In this document: positions 33,294-41,827 of the stretch, piece by piece | Numbering within the stretch: position 1 is the first letter of the stretch | Layout of the letters: each line of letters opens with the position of its first letter | From: Empedobacter falsenii | GTDB lineage: Bacteria > Bacteroidota > Bacteroidia > Flavobacteriales > Weeksellaceae | Length of the DNA stretch: 53,042 nt | Assembly (NCBI RefSeq): GCF_019308355.1 | Contig: NZ_JAAGKM010000018.1 | Coordinates: 1-53,042 of the forward strand | Direction of reading: 5' to 3' | Position numbers and translations under genes: made by a program | Notes under the pieces: model-generated | Database searches by the model: none | Seen by the model: only the letters and a program-made list of their open reading frames with translations | Told to the model about the DNA's origin: nothing

Positions 33294-34220
33294 TTAGTTT
33301 TTGAGGATAAAATTAGAAATGACTTCTACTAATTCTATATTTATTGGAAGTTCTGGGTTATTGTAAGAAGATAAATCATCTTTTGAAGTAGTATTTTTTA
33401 AAACGTGATTCATCCCTTTAATAATAACAGCAGATTTAGGAGATAGGTTTTTAGCATTCTCCGTATCAACTTGTATATCCATATCACCTTGAATCACTAA
33501 AAAAGGAATAGTTAATTTATTGATTTCATTTACAGGATTATATTTAATCCAAGAAATTAAATAAGGTTGTACACTTTTACGAAATAATGAAGATAAATTA
33601 GGATTAATATTATTTACAGTATTTCCATTTTTTAAAGAATCTATAATAGCATACGATTCGGTTTTTAATTGTTCAGGAAGTTGATTTAATTGTTTCTTAA
33701 GTATTTGGTCAATAGATTCTCCTGAACCAGAAATCGAGATGAATTTGTCGACATTTTTTGAAGATGCAAGCATTCCAATTAATGAACCTTCGCTGTGTCC
33801 AGTTATTGAAATAGAACCAAATCTTTTATCTTTTTTTATGAAAGTTACCCAATTACTTGCGTCTTCAACGTAATCATCAAATGTAAGTTTAGACTCGTCC
33901 AAATTAGCAATAGAACTTTCTCCGATTCCTCTTTTGTCATAACGAATAGATGCAATTCCTTTTTCAGCTAAACCATGAGCTAAATATTTCAAAGAGTTAT
34001 TAATCATCATATTATTGTTCCCATTTCTATCTGTCGGTCCAGAACCAGAAATTAATAAAACAATTGGTATTTTAGATTTTGCATTTTGAGGTAAACATAA
34101 TGTTCCAAATAATTTAACTTGATTTTCGTTAAGTTGAATATCTGATTCTGTGAAATTATTTGTTGATTGACCAAAAACTGTAGAACAAATAAGTATAAAG
34201 AAAAATAAAACTTTTTTCAT
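33294..34220 (-). CDS. Exported alpha/beta hydrolase (serine aminopeptidase S33-like)
   Basis: 308 aa from the ATG at 34220; longer versions extend into the preceding membrane gene and are rejected. Signal peptide (about 1-17, VFGQ). Core motifs: LLISGSGPTDRNGNN (oxyanion loop), IRYDKRGIGESS, the nucleophile elbow GHSEGSLIG, Asp in VIQGDMDIQVD and His in GMNHVLKN. This plan fits S33-like exported hydrolases. The ATG overlaps the stop of the upstream membrane gene by 4 bases (ATGA type), so it is the last gene of a four-gene operon. Confidence 0.9.
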   Translation of the reverse strand: MKKVLFFFILICSTVFGQSTNNFTESDIQLNENQVKLFGTLCLPQNAKSKIPIVLLISGSGPTDRNGNNNMMINNSLKYLAHGLAEKGIASIRYDKRGIGESSIANLDESKLTFDDYVEDASNWVTFIKKDKRFGSISITGHSEGSLIGMLASSKNVDKFISISGSGESIDQILKKQLNQLPEQLKTESYAIIDSLKNGNTVNNINPNLSSLFRKSVQPYLISWIKYNPVNEINKLTIPFLVIQGDMDIQVDTENAKNLSPKSAVIIKGMNHVLKNTTSKDDLSSYNNPELPINIELVEVISNFILKN

Positions 34221-34813
34221 GTTTTTTGTGGTATTAATAATGATAATATTGAAGTTGAAACAATGATAAATAACAAGACAGCAATAAAAGCAAGAACTTG
34301 TTTGATGCTTTTCATATTTGTAACCGTTTTGAAACCGATGTATAAATAATAGAACATTACGCATAGAAAAAATATTGCGATAAAAGCTACAATTACAAGT
34401 ACAATCATTGTTGGGGCTTCATATAAAACTTCGAGATTATTTGTTGTAATTCCTTTTAGAACTTTGTCCATACTTTTGTTGACAATTGGAATAAAATCGG
34501 TGATGAATACAATGTAATAGGCGATTCTAGAGATTAAAACGACGTTTAAAATGTCTATAATTCGCGTTCTGTTATTGATGATTTTTCCTAAAATATAAAA
34601 TAGGAGAATAGCAATTGCTAAATTTCTCGTATTTTGATACAACAAATCGAGATAAGAATAAGGAATTCCATTTTTCTTAATACTCAAAAAATCAGGGAAA
34701 AAAGATTCTGTAATTTTGGCAATATAAGTGAAAAAGAAATGCGAAAATAGCCCAATAATGAATAATATTTTTTCATCGAAATATGCAAATGGATTAAGGA
34801 GTTTCTTTATCAT
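34217..34813 (-). CDS. Yip1-like membrane protein
   Basis: 198 aa with about five membrane helices. The N-terminal LLNPFAYFDEKI is like the start of Yip1/DUF1282 membrane proteins, and hydrophobic segments occur near residues 20-33, 65-82, 95-110, 130-155 and 172-193. No catalytic motif is visible. It overlaps the PH-like gene upstream by 20 bases and the hydrolase downstream by 4. The role is unknown; it may anchor or modulate the operon's other products in the membrane. Confidence 0.72.
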   Translation of the reverse strand: MIKKLLNPFAYFDEKILFIIGLFSHFFFTYIAKITESFFPDFLSIKKNGIPYSYLDLLYQNTRNLAIAILLFYILGKIINNRTRIIDILNVVLISRIAYYIVFITDFIPIVNKSMDKVLKGITTNNLEVLYEAPTMIVLVIVAFIAIFFLCVMFYYLYIGFKTVTNMKSIKQVLAFIAVLLFIIVSTSILSLLIPQKT

Positions 34814-35273
34814 TTTTTAGTGTATTTATTGTGTTAACAAATTCATCTGGCTGATCGCAGCTCACCAAATATTTTACATTTTCTAATTCAATAGCAACAA
34901 GTTTTGTACGATTTTTTATATTACATCGATAATTGTCCATAGATCTTCCTATCAAACCCATAAATCCTCTGCATCCAACGATTATCAAATTGTTTTGAGA
35001 TTTTCTTGTAATAATTTTCACTTCATTTATCGGAATAATACTCGTTTTGACTTTTGAAATAAGATAAATATTGTTCAAATCAACTTTAATTTTATTTAAA
35101 GAGATTAAATAATAATACGCAAACAACGGATAAATAATGATTGCATAAATCACCGCAACATATACTTCTGTTTCTTTAAACAATATTCCTCCAATTAAGA
35201 TTAATAATACAATTAAAATAGCAGTTGTAACCTTAAAAAATAGCGACATCGATACTGAAAATTCTTTATTCAT
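34794..35273 (-). CDS. Membrane protein with a PH-like domain
   Basis: 159 aa. Two membrane helices (about 12-30 and 36-55) are followed by a soluble beta-rich part starting KIKVDLNNIYLISKVKTSIIPINEVKIIT, the pattern of bacterial PH-like domains (strand, loop, strand, I-x-E-V-x-x-I). It continues with a basic Arg/Asn-rich loop and ends with a helix (PDEFVNTINTLKND). It overlaps DUF2089 (8 bases) and the Yip1-like gene (20 bases). The second Met (SM-SLFF) is an alternative start. Similar genes occur in bacterial membrane operons with unknown roles. Confidence 0.7.
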   Translation of the reverse strand: MNKEFSVSMSLFFKVTTAILIVLLILIGGILFKETEVYVAVIYAIIIYPLFAYYYLISLNKIKVDLNNIYLISKVKTSIIPINEVKIITRKSQNNLIIVGCRGFMGLIGRSMDNYRCNIKNRTKLVAIELENVKYLVSCDQPDEFVNTINTLKNDKETP

Positions 35274-35538
35274 CGGACATTATTTTTATTTTATTAATCA
35301 AATCATCTACTTTATTTCGCATGGTTGGATAGCTGACTTCAAATTCTTTTGCCATGTCTTTTAAACTTCCTGAGTTGACAAAGAATTGCATAATAAATGC
35401 TTGTTCTTCATTTGTAAGCTTCAGAAATAAAGGAAGTTCATAGTTTCCTACAACTTGTGTTTCGCAATGGTTGCAAATTAATTTTTCGACCGCTAATTCT
35501 TCGGCACAACTGGGACATATAACAGGAAGTTTTTTCAT
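35266..35538 (-). CDS. DUF2089 family zinc-ribbon / HTH protein
   Basis: 90 aa. An N-terminal zinc ribbon, CPSC-x10-ICNHC, is followed by a helical segment (LFLKLTNEEQAFIMQFFV) and an HTH-like unit, GSLKDMAKEFEVSYPTMRNKVDDLINKI. This is the DUF2089 arrangement, a probable DNA-binding regulator. As first gene of the operon, overlapping the next by 8 bases, it may control its own operon of PH-like, Yip1-like and hydrolase proteins. The upstream 120 bases are A/T rich, with no clear TANNTTTG box on this strand. Confidence 0.87.
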   Translation of the reverse strand: MKKLPVICPSCAEELAVEKLICNHCETQVVGNYELPLFLKLTNEEQAFIMQFFVNSGSLKDMAKEFEVSYPTMRNKVDDLINKIKIMSDE

Positions 35539-35663
35539 TGGATTAAATAATATTAAAATTAGTTTTAATAAAATTAAATAAAAGTTTAATTAATTCAAAA
35601 TGTGAAATCATATTTTTTCAACTTTAATATTATTGATACATTTGCAACCTAAGTTTTAGTAAA

Positions 35664-36206
35664 ATGAATTTTAAGAAATTAGCCCTTGCAGCATTGGCGT
35701 TAGGGACAACAGCATATATCGTTAATCACAATAAGAAAAATGTAAAATATAAACCTGCTCAAAATTTTGATTTAGGTGGATTTTTAGGACGTTGGTACGA
35801 GATTGCACGTTTGGAAAATAAAGCACAAAAAGGACAAACAAATGTGACGCATCGTTTTAATTTGAACGAAGAAAATGGGCAATTGGAAGTGATTGTGCGC
35901 GGCTACAATGCGAAGAAAAAAGGGTGGGAAAAGATTGAAGGAATTGCAGCACAAGATATCGAAAATGTTGGGTTGTTCTCGACAACGTTTTTACCAATTT
36001 TAGCAAAAAAATTATATGTAATCGATTTTGATAAAGATTACAATAATGTATTAGTTGCAAGTGAAGATTATAAAAAGTTATGGATTCTATCGCGTAAGAA
36101 AGAGATTTCGGATAAGGTAAAAGACAGATTTTTTGATTCGGCAAAGAAAGTAGGATTTGATCCAAGTAAGTTAATTTGGCCTTCTCAAGTTCCGATTGCG
36201 AAATAA
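35664..36206 (+). CDS. Lipocalin family protein (Blc-like)
   Basis: 180 aa. A short basic and hydrophobic N-terminus (about 4-20) acts as signal or anchor; there is no lipobox Cys. The lipocalin signature is FDLGGFLGRWYEIARLENKAQKG (GxW motif), followed by THRFNLNEENGQLEV and further strands. TTFLPILAKKLYVIDFDKDYN and WILSRKKEI complete the barrel. Bacterial lipocalins bind fatty acids or lysolipids at the outer membrane. TACATTTG at 35637-35644 is its -7 box, divergent from the DUF2089 operon. Confidence 0.93.
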   Translation: MNFKKLALAALALGTTAYIVNHNKKNVKYKPAQNFDLGGFLGRWYEIARLENKAQKGQTNVTHRFNLNEENGQLEVIVRGYNAKKKGWEKIEGIAAQDIENVGLFSTTFLPILAKKLYVIDFDKDYNNVLVASEDYKKLWILSRKKEISDKVKDRFFDSAKKVGFDPSKLIWPSQVPIAK

Positions 36207-36228
36207 GATTATTTATTTTTAAGACATA

Positions 36229-36258
36229 AAAAAACCTCGAGAATTTCTCGAGGTTTTT
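36229..36258. terminator. Bidirectional intrinsic terminator
   Basis: AAAACCTCGAG-aattt-CTCGAGGTTTT between the convergent lipocalin and SurA-like genes. Confidence 0.93.
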
Positions 36259-36265
36259 TGTTTTA

Positions 36266-37636
36266 TTATTTTTGGTTTTTCTTTTCCCAATCGATCGGGA
36301 AATTACAACTTTGGTATTCTTTTCCAATTTTAATGTAAGCATCACCAACTTGACGTTTTACCCAATCCATCAACAATGTACGTTCTTTATCTTGAACCGC
36401 AAATTTCTGAATTCTATAGTAATCATCTTGATAATTGATTTTATGCTCTGGATAAAATTTATTGATTTTTAAGATTCTTAAAGCTTTTCTGTTATCAAAA
36501 TCATCTTCGAAAACTTGAGAAATATCTCCTTCATTTAATGTTGCAATTGCTGTAAACATTGGTAGAGGCAAAGCCATTTTCTCGAAACGATCGTCACCAG
36601 AATTTTGGTTCATGATATTTCCTGAGTTAAATTTTGTGTATTTATCATCAGAAAATCTTAATGCAGCATCTTTAAATGTCATTTTTCCGTCGTTAATTAA
36701 AACTCGAATTGAATCTAATTTATTATAAGCCTTTTTTATTTCGTCTTCTGTTGGTTTCAACGTAATCAAGATATGGCGCAAATCTAATTCTTGTCCACGA
36801 CGTTTTTCTAACTTAATAATATGATATCCAAAATCAGTTTTGAATGGATCAGAAATTTCACCTTCTTGTAAGTTAAACGCCACCGCATCAAACTCTTTTA
36901 CCATTTTACCACGAGAAACTTTTTTGTATTCACCTCCGTTACTTGCAGAACCTGGATCTTCTGAATATAAAATTGCTTTCGTTGCAAAAGAAGCACCTTC
37001 TTCAATTTCTTTTTTGATTTCTTTTAATTGATCTATAATCTTTTGTTGATTTTCTTGCGAAACTTCAGGATAAGTTACAATATGGCTAATCGAAACTTCG
37101 TCTTTTACGTCTGGTAACTCACCTTGGTGTTTTTCGAAAAACAAACGAACTTCTTCTGGCGTAGCATCAGCACCTTTTACAACCATTTCTCTTTTGTTAC
37201 GTGCATAAATATTATCTTCTACGATATATTTAGTTTCGTTTTTCATTTCCGCCATTGTACGGAATCCGAAATAGTCTAAAATTTGTTTTTCTCCTCCAGC
37301 TTGAGCAATCAAACCTTCGATTTGGTTGTTTAATTGACGAGTTACCTCATCTTGTGTCACTTTGATTAAAGTATCTTGTTTTGCACGATCAACCAACATT
37401 TTGTCTAACATAATGTCATTTAGGAAATCACATTTGTCTTCGACTTGCATCCCTTGTTGTTTTGACATTAAATAATCTCGATCTACATCAGACTCTAAAA
37501 CAATCTGATCTCCGACAACAGCAGCTATACCATCTACTTTAGCAAGACGTTTTGGTGTTGGTTTTGCTGTTTGTGCAAAAGTATTTACCGTAAATAATGC
37601 TGCAATTAGCAACATCATACTCGATTTAAATTTCAT
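36266..37636 (-). CDS. SurA-like periplasmic peptidyl-prolyl isomerase / chaperone
   Basis: 456 aa from the ATG at 37636 (MKFKSSMML); an ATG five codons upstream (37651) is also possible. Signal peptide ends NTFAQ. A SurA N-terminal-type domain (VDGIAAVVGDQIVLESDVDRDYL) is followed by PpiC/parvulin units: EVSISHIVTYPEVS...GEYKKVSRGKMVKEFDAVAF...DFGYHIIKLEKR and a second from ELDLRHILITLKPTE. It helps fold outer-membrane proteins, including SusC-type receptors. A strong promoter lies upstream on the reverse strand (37691-37719). Confidence 0.93.
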   Translation of the reverse strand: MKFKSSMMLLIAALFTVNTFAQTAKPTPKRLAKVDGIAAVVGDQIVLESDVDRDYLMSKQQGMQVEDKCDFLNDIMLDKMLVDRAKQDTLIKVTQDEVTRQLNNQIEGLIAQAGGEKQILDYFGFRTMAEMKNETKYIVEDNIYARNKREMVVKGADATPEEVRLFFEKHQGELPDVKDEVSISHIVTYPEVSQENQQKIIDQLKEIKKEIEEGASFATKAILYSEDPGSASNGGEYKKVSRGKMVKEFDAVAFNLQEGEISDPFKTDFGYHIIKLEKRRGQELDLRHILITLKPTEDEIKKAYNKLDSIRVLINDGKMTFKDAALRFSDDKYTKFNSGNIMNQNSGDDRFEKMALPLPMFTAIATLNEGDISQVFEDDFDNRKALRILKINKFYPEHKINYQDDYYRIQKFAVQDKERTLLMDWVKRQVGDAYIKIGKEYQSCNFPIDWEKKNQK

Positions 37637-37690
37637 ATACTTTAATTTCATTTTAATATTCTAAGCTCGATAAAAAAACTTACCGATGAG

Positions 37691-37719
37691 CAAATTTAAC
37701 TTTTTTTGTTAAAGTCCAA
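37691..37719 (-). promoter_or_regulatory. Promoter of the SurA-like gene (TTG-N18-TAAATTTG)
   Basis: Reverse strand: TTG (complement of 37717-37719), 18 bases, then TAAATTTG (complement of 37691-37698). It places the start of transcription about 30 bases before the gene. Confidence 0.65.
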
Positions 37720-37772
37720 CATATTTTAATTTCCTTTAACAAAAGAATTGATTTTTTAGTTTATTGTTAAGA

Positions 37773-38639
37773 TTAAACTAAGCCAAATGTACGCAAAGAA
37801 ACATTCCAAGCAGATTCGAAATCAAAAAGATTCAAACCATGTTTTTCTTTGTGCTCATTTGCGAAACTAATTAATTTCTCGGTTGGCATATTTCCGACCA
37901 TATCACTTTTTGACATTGGACATCCGCCCAAACCTTTTATAGCGCCATCAAAACGACGACAACCATTATCATAAGCGGCTTGTACTTTGGAATGCCATTC
38001 GGTATAAACGGTATGAAAATGTGCGCCAAATTCAATTTCTGGATAATGAGGAATCAAATTTTGGAACAGATCAACAATTGTTTTTTCGTCAGCAACACCA
38101 ATTGTATCTGATAAATTGATTGAAGAAATTCCAATATCAGCCATTTTTTTTGACCATTCTTTTACGATTTCTTCATTCCAAGTTTCTCCATAAGGATTTC
38201 CAAACGCCATCGATAAATAAATCAACATATGTTTACCATTATCATTTGCAATTTGGTTGATTTCTTTCACCATTTCAAATGCTTCTTCACGACTTTTATT
38301 CGTGTTGAATTGCTGAAAATTCTCTGAAATAGAAAAAGGAAATCCAATAATATCCACTTTTTCGTGCTCAGCAGCTTTTATTGCTCCACTTTTATTGGCA
38401 ACAACAACAGATAATTTCGATTTTGAATTGGTTTTATCAATATTATCTAAAACTTCTTTCGTATCCGCCATCTGTGGAATCGCTTTTGGCGAAACAAAAC
38501 TTCCACAATCTATCGCTTCAAAACCAACAGTCAATAAACGATTTAAGTAATCAATTTTCTTGTCAGTTGGTATAAAATCTTTGCGTCCTTGCATTGCATC
38601 ACGAGGACATTCAATAATTTTAAAAGTTAGCTCACTCAT
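37773..38639 (-). CDS. Hydroxymethylglutaryl-CoA lyase
   Basis: 288 aa TIM-barrel enzyme of the DRE-TIM superfamily, splitting HMG-CoA into acetoacetate and acetyl-CoA, as in leucine breakdown. Seen: the N-terminal IIECPRDAMQGRKDFIP (more usually EVGPRDGLQ), GFEAIDCGSFVSPKAIPQMADT, LSDTIGVAD, metal-ligand GAHFHTVYTEW and the loop with the catalytic Cys, GLGGCPMSKSDMVGN. The active-site Cys, His and Arg-Asp are present. The N-terminal variation is common in Bacteroidota sequences I recall, so HMG-CoA lyase is preferred over homocitrate-type paralogues. It is divergent from pepT. Confidence 0.9.
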   Translation of the reverse strand: MSELTFKIIECPRDAMQGRKDFIPTDKKIDYLNRLLTVGFEAIDCGSFVSPKAIPQMADTKEVLDNIDKTNSKSKLSVVVANKSGAIKAAEHEKVDIIGFPFSISENFQQFNTNKSREEAFEMVKEINQIANDNGKHMLIYLSMAFGNPYGETWNEEIVKEWSKKMADIGISSINLSDTIGVADEKTIVDLFQNLIPHYPEIEFGAHFHTVYTEWHSKVQAAYDNGCRRFDGAIKGLGGCPMSKSDMVGNMPTEKLISFANEHKEKHGLNLFDFESAWNVSLRTFGLV

Positions 38640-38652
38640 TTTTTTGGTTTAT

Positions 38653-38686
38653 TTGCGCCTTAAAGGTAGATAATTTAGTAATTTTG
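38653..38686 (+). promoter_or_regulatory. Promoter of pepT (TTG-N23-TAATTTTG)
   Basis: TTG at 38653-38655 and the -7 box TAATTTTG at 38679-38686 in the 64-base divergent gap between the HMG-CoA lyase gene and pepT. The ATG is 18 bases after the box. Confidence 0.6.
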
Positions 38687-38703
38687 ACAAAAATTAAAAC
38701 GCA

Positions 38704-39945
38704 ATGCAAACAGAATGGAGAGAAAAGTTGGTAACACGCTTTTTGAAATATGTTAAAACTTACACTGAAAGTGAAGCTTTTTTAGATAAATTTCCAAGTA
38801 CAGACCGTCAATGGGATTTAGCAAATTATTTGGTTGAAGAGTTAAAACAAATCGGTTTAGAAGATGTTTCAATAGATGAAAACGGGTATGTTTTTGGATA
38901 TGTTCCTTCTACAGTTGATCACGAAGTGCCTACAATTGGGTTTGTTTCTCATATGGATACATCGCCAGATTTTTCTGGAGAAAATGTACAACCTCAAATT
39001 TGGGAAAATTACGATGGTGGAGATATCAAATTGAACGAATCAATGATTTTATCACCAAACGAGTTCCCTGAATTATCTCAATATAAAGGTCAAACAATCA
39101 TTACAACTGATGGTACAACATTATTAGGTGCTGATGATAAAGCTGGTGTTGCTGAAATTGTAACAGCTGCAGAATATTTGATTGCTCATCCAGAAATTAA
39201 ACATGGACGTATCGCTATTGGATTTACACCTGACGAAGAGGTTGGTCGTGGTGCAGATTTCTTTAATGTAGAGAAATTTGGTGCTGAATGGGGTTACACA
39301 ATGGATGGTTCTGAAATTGGAGAATTAGAGTACGAAAACTTTAATGCTGCATCTGGAATTGTGACAATCAAAGGTAAATCTGTTCACCCAGGTTATGCAA
39401 AAGATAAGATGATTAATGCATCTAATATTGCAATGGAGTTTGCTGCACAATTACCAAACGACGAAGTTCCTGAATTAACTGATGGTCGCGAAGGATTCTT
39501 TCATTTAGCTAAAATTACAGGAAATGTATCTGAAGCAAAAATGGTTTACATTATCCGTGATCACGATATGGAGCAATATGAAGCGCGTAAAGCTTTATTT
39601 TTACAAATTGCTGCTGATATTCAAGAGCGTTTTGATCATGAAGTAATTACAGCAGAAGTTTCTGATCAATATTTTAATATGATTGAGAAAGTAAAAGAGA
39701 AATTCCAATCTGTTGAAATTGCTGAACAAGCTTTGAAAGATTGTGGAGTTACGCCAAACATCAAACCAATTCGTGGAGGTACAGATGGTGCTCGTTTATC
39801 TTTTATGGGATTACCTTGTCCTAATATCTTTGCTGGAGGTCATAATTTCCACGGACCTTACGAATATGTTCCGGTAGAATCTATGGAAAAAGCAACAGAA
39901 ATTATTGTACGTATTGCAGAATTAACAGCTGAAGGAGCGAAATAA
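38704..39945 (+). CDS. pepT: Peptidase T (tripeptide aminopeptidase, M20B)
   Basis: 413 aa dinuclear-zinc exopeptidase that removes the N-terminal residue of tripeptides. Metal ligands and catalytic residues sit in SHMDTSPDFSG, TTLLGADDKAGVAEIVTAAE, TPDEEVGRGADFF and the C-terminal GGHNFHGPYEYVPVESM. The lid/dimerisation domain contains GKSVHPGYAKDKMINA. It is full length and cytoplasmic, with no signal peptide. It complements the DPP11-type peptidase elsewhere in the window by breaking down imported small peptides. Confidence 0.97.
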   Translation: MQTEWREKLVTRFLKYVKTYTESEAFLDKFPSTDRQWDLANYLVEELKQIGLEDVSIDENGYVFGYVPSTVDHEVPTIGFVSHMDTSPDFSGENVQPQIWENYDGGDIKLNESMILSPNEFPELSQYKGQTIITTDGTTLLGADDKAGVAEIVTAAEYLIAHPEIKHGRIAIGFTPDEEVGRGADFFNVEKFGAEWGYTMDGSEIGELEYENFNAASGIVTIKGKSVHPGYAKDKMINASNIAMEFAAQLPNDEVPELTDGREGFFHLAKITGNVSEAKMVYIIRDHDMEQYEARKALFLQIAADIQERFDHEVITAEVSDQYFNMIEKVKEKFQSVEIAEQALKDCGVTPNIKPIRGGTDGARLSFMGLPCPNIFAGGHNFHGPYEYVPVESMEKATEIIVRIAELTAEGAK

Positions 39946-40033
39946 TTCTTACAATATATCTTAAAAATAACTTAAGTTTTCTTTTTTGGTTTAAATTTTG
40001 TGTAATTTCAAATCAAATTAGAAAACTTTTTTT

Positions 40034-40702
40034 ATGAAAAATATCGTATTATCAGCAGCCGCTATATTTTGTTCAACTTTTGCATTTGCGCAAGAAGAGA
40101 TAAATGTTGGAGATTTTAATATCTTAAAAGTTTATGATAAAATTCCAGTTGAATTAATTTCATCAAACGAAAACCTAGTGAAAGTAGATGGAGTTAATGC
40201 GAGCGATGTTCAAGTTGAAAATAACAAAGGTGAACTGAAATTGAAAATGACAGGAACCAAATTGATGCAAGGAGGAGAAGCAACGGTTAAGGTTTATTAC
40301 AAATCATTATACGAAATTCAGGCAAGTCAAGGTTCTCGCATTTATTCTGATGATGTTGTAAAATCACAAGCATTGTATTTGACATCTAACGAAGGTTCAT
40401 CTATCAAATTACCAATCGAAACATCAAAATTAGAAGTCAAAATAAATTCTGGTGCTGAAGTAATTTTAACTGGTGATACTGAATTTCAGACTGTAATTGC
40501 AAATTCTGGAGGGAAATATTATTCGAAAACATTAAATTCTGATACAGCAAGTTTAACAACAAATGCAGGAGGAGTAATAGAAGCGAGAGCGGAGAAATCT
40601 GTAGATGCAAAAACTAGAGCAGGAGGAGTGATTGATATTTATGGTAATCCAACGCAACGTAATCAGAAAAAATTAGCTGGTGGAAAAATTAATTTTAAAT
40701 GA
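40034..40702 (+). CDS. Head-GIN domain (DUF2807) exported protein
   Basis: 222 aa. Signal peptide (about 1-20, FAFAQ) and a repetitive right-handed beta-helix: FNILKVYDKIPVELISSNEN, VNASDVQVENNKGELKLKM, then short Ser/Gly-rich rungs such as SQGSRIYSDDV, NSGAEVILTGD, NSGGKYYSK and RAGGVIDIYGNP. This is the DUF2807 pattern of putative auto-transporter adhesin-like proteins, known to be common in Bacteroidota but unassigned in function. It relates in fold to the two DUF4097-like proteins at 46835-48366. Confidence 0.9.
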   Translation: MKNIVLSAAAIFCSTFAFAQEEINVGDFNILKVYDKIPVELISSNENLVKVDGVNASDVQVENNKGELKLKMTGTKLMQGGEATVKVYYKSLYEIQASQGSRIYSDDVVKSQALYLTSNEGSSIKLPIETSKLEVKINSGAEVILTGDTEFQTVIANSGGKYYSKTLNSDTASLTTNAGGVIEARAEKSVDAKTRAGGVIDIYGNPTQRNQKKLAGGKINFK

Positions 40703-40724
40703 TTTAGAACTTTAACAATAATAT

Positions 40725-40754
40725 AAAAGCAACGATTAATTCGTTGCTTTTTTT
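40725..40754. terminator. Bidirectional intrinsic terminator overlapping a gene end
   Basis: AAAAGCAACGA-ttaat-TCGTTGCTTTT. The right arm is part of the last codons of the convergent DUF3810 gene, which stops inside the stem. Confidence 0.9.
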
Positions 40755-41827
40755 GTCTGATATAACAAATAAATCAATTCGACATATTTGCTATAACTTA
40801 TAGTTCCTTCTTGATTATTAGCCTTCAAAAACTGATTATTTAACTCAGAAAAAGTATCGCTCGTAACACCTTCATATTTCAAATAATGTTTTAATTCGGC
40901 TTTTCTGTCTTGCTTTATTTTAGAATGCATATTATCCAATTCCATTTTCACAAAATACGGATCAGATTTGTAAATAGCACCTAAAAGCGTATAAATACTT
41001 TTATAATAAAACGAATAATTAATTTCAGGATTTCTAGATTTTGTACCTAAATAATAAGCTAAAAAATTAGCTTCACTTTCTGATGCAAATCCCATTTGGT
41101 GTCCATATTCGTGGAAAAGTGTTGCAGGTTGTTTCAAATTTGTATTGTATCTGTTCAGATTTGCTTCTGCCGTAAAAGGGTTATAGTATCCCAAAATACC
41201 CATATAATTTTGCATTTCCGAAATCCAAGATAATTTGTATTGTGTATCTTTTAATAATCGATAATTTTTTAACCATTTTACATTATTTACTTGGTGTTGT
41301 AAAGCAAAAAATTCTTGATTATAATCTTTTAAATTAGATTTGAATTTTATCGTTGTTGTTGAATCATTGTGTTCGATTAAATTTCTTGCTGATATTGCTT
41401 TATCAAGTTCGTAGCAATAGATTTCTTTCAGAATTTTAGGTTGAATAACGATTTTTTCTTTGTCAATAGTTAACGTTTGTTTTTTGTACATCACGCTCCA
41501 AGCAAACGTGTAAATAAAATAGATACAGTTTACAAAAATCATAATGCAATAAATTGAATGCGAAACTTTTTCTTTCGATTTGAAAAAACTTCGAATCAAT
41601 TTAAAAATCAATACAAAACCGATTATTCCAATGATTAAATAAAACAATTCTCCAACAGGAAAATGAACTGAATTCGTAATTTTTGCAATAAATCCTGAAA
41701 TTGGAAATGTAAGATGATTGACGATGAAATCATCAACGCTTTCGATTGAAAATAGTATCGAAAATAAAATAATTTGAAATAGAAAAATAAGGATACTTCG
41801 ATAAGTTTTATTCAACTTCTTTAGCAT
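40736..41827 (-). CDS. DUF3810 family membrane protein with HExxH motif
   Basis: 363 aa. Three N-terminal membrane helices (about 11-28, 55-80, 92-112) are followed by a soluble domain with LFHEYGHQMGFASESEANFLAYYLG, that is His239-Glu240-x-x-His243 plus a downstream Glu, a gluzincin-like metallopeptidase signature. DUF3810 is common in Bacteroidota. Proteolysis has not been shown to my knowledge; the complete zinc motif makes it likely. It overlaps the upstream symporter gene by 20 bases, suggesting co-expression. Confidence 0.9.
   Translation of the reverse strand: MLKKLNKTYRSILIFLFQIILFSILFSIESVDDFIVNHLTFPISGFIAKITNSVHFPVGELFYLIIGIIGFVLIFKLIRSFFKSKEKVSHSIYCIMIFVNCIYFIYTFAWSVMYKKQTLTIDKEKIVIQPKILKEIYCYELDKAISARNLIEHNDSTTTIKFKSNLKDYNQEFFALQHQVNNVKWLKNYRLLKDTQYKLSWISEMQNYMGILGYYNPFTAEANLNRYNTNLKQPATLFHEYGHQMGFASESEANFLAYYLGTKSRNPEINYSFYYKSIYTLLGAIYKSDPYFVKMELDNMHSKIKQDRKAELKHYLKYEGVTSDTFSELNNQFLKANNQEGTISYSKYVELIYLLYQTKKATN

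Noticed and set aside
35857-36348. 163-aa reverse-strand frame opposite the lipocalin gene
   Set aside because: Antisense shadow spanning a clear terminator and the end of the SurA-like gene; no recognisable domain.
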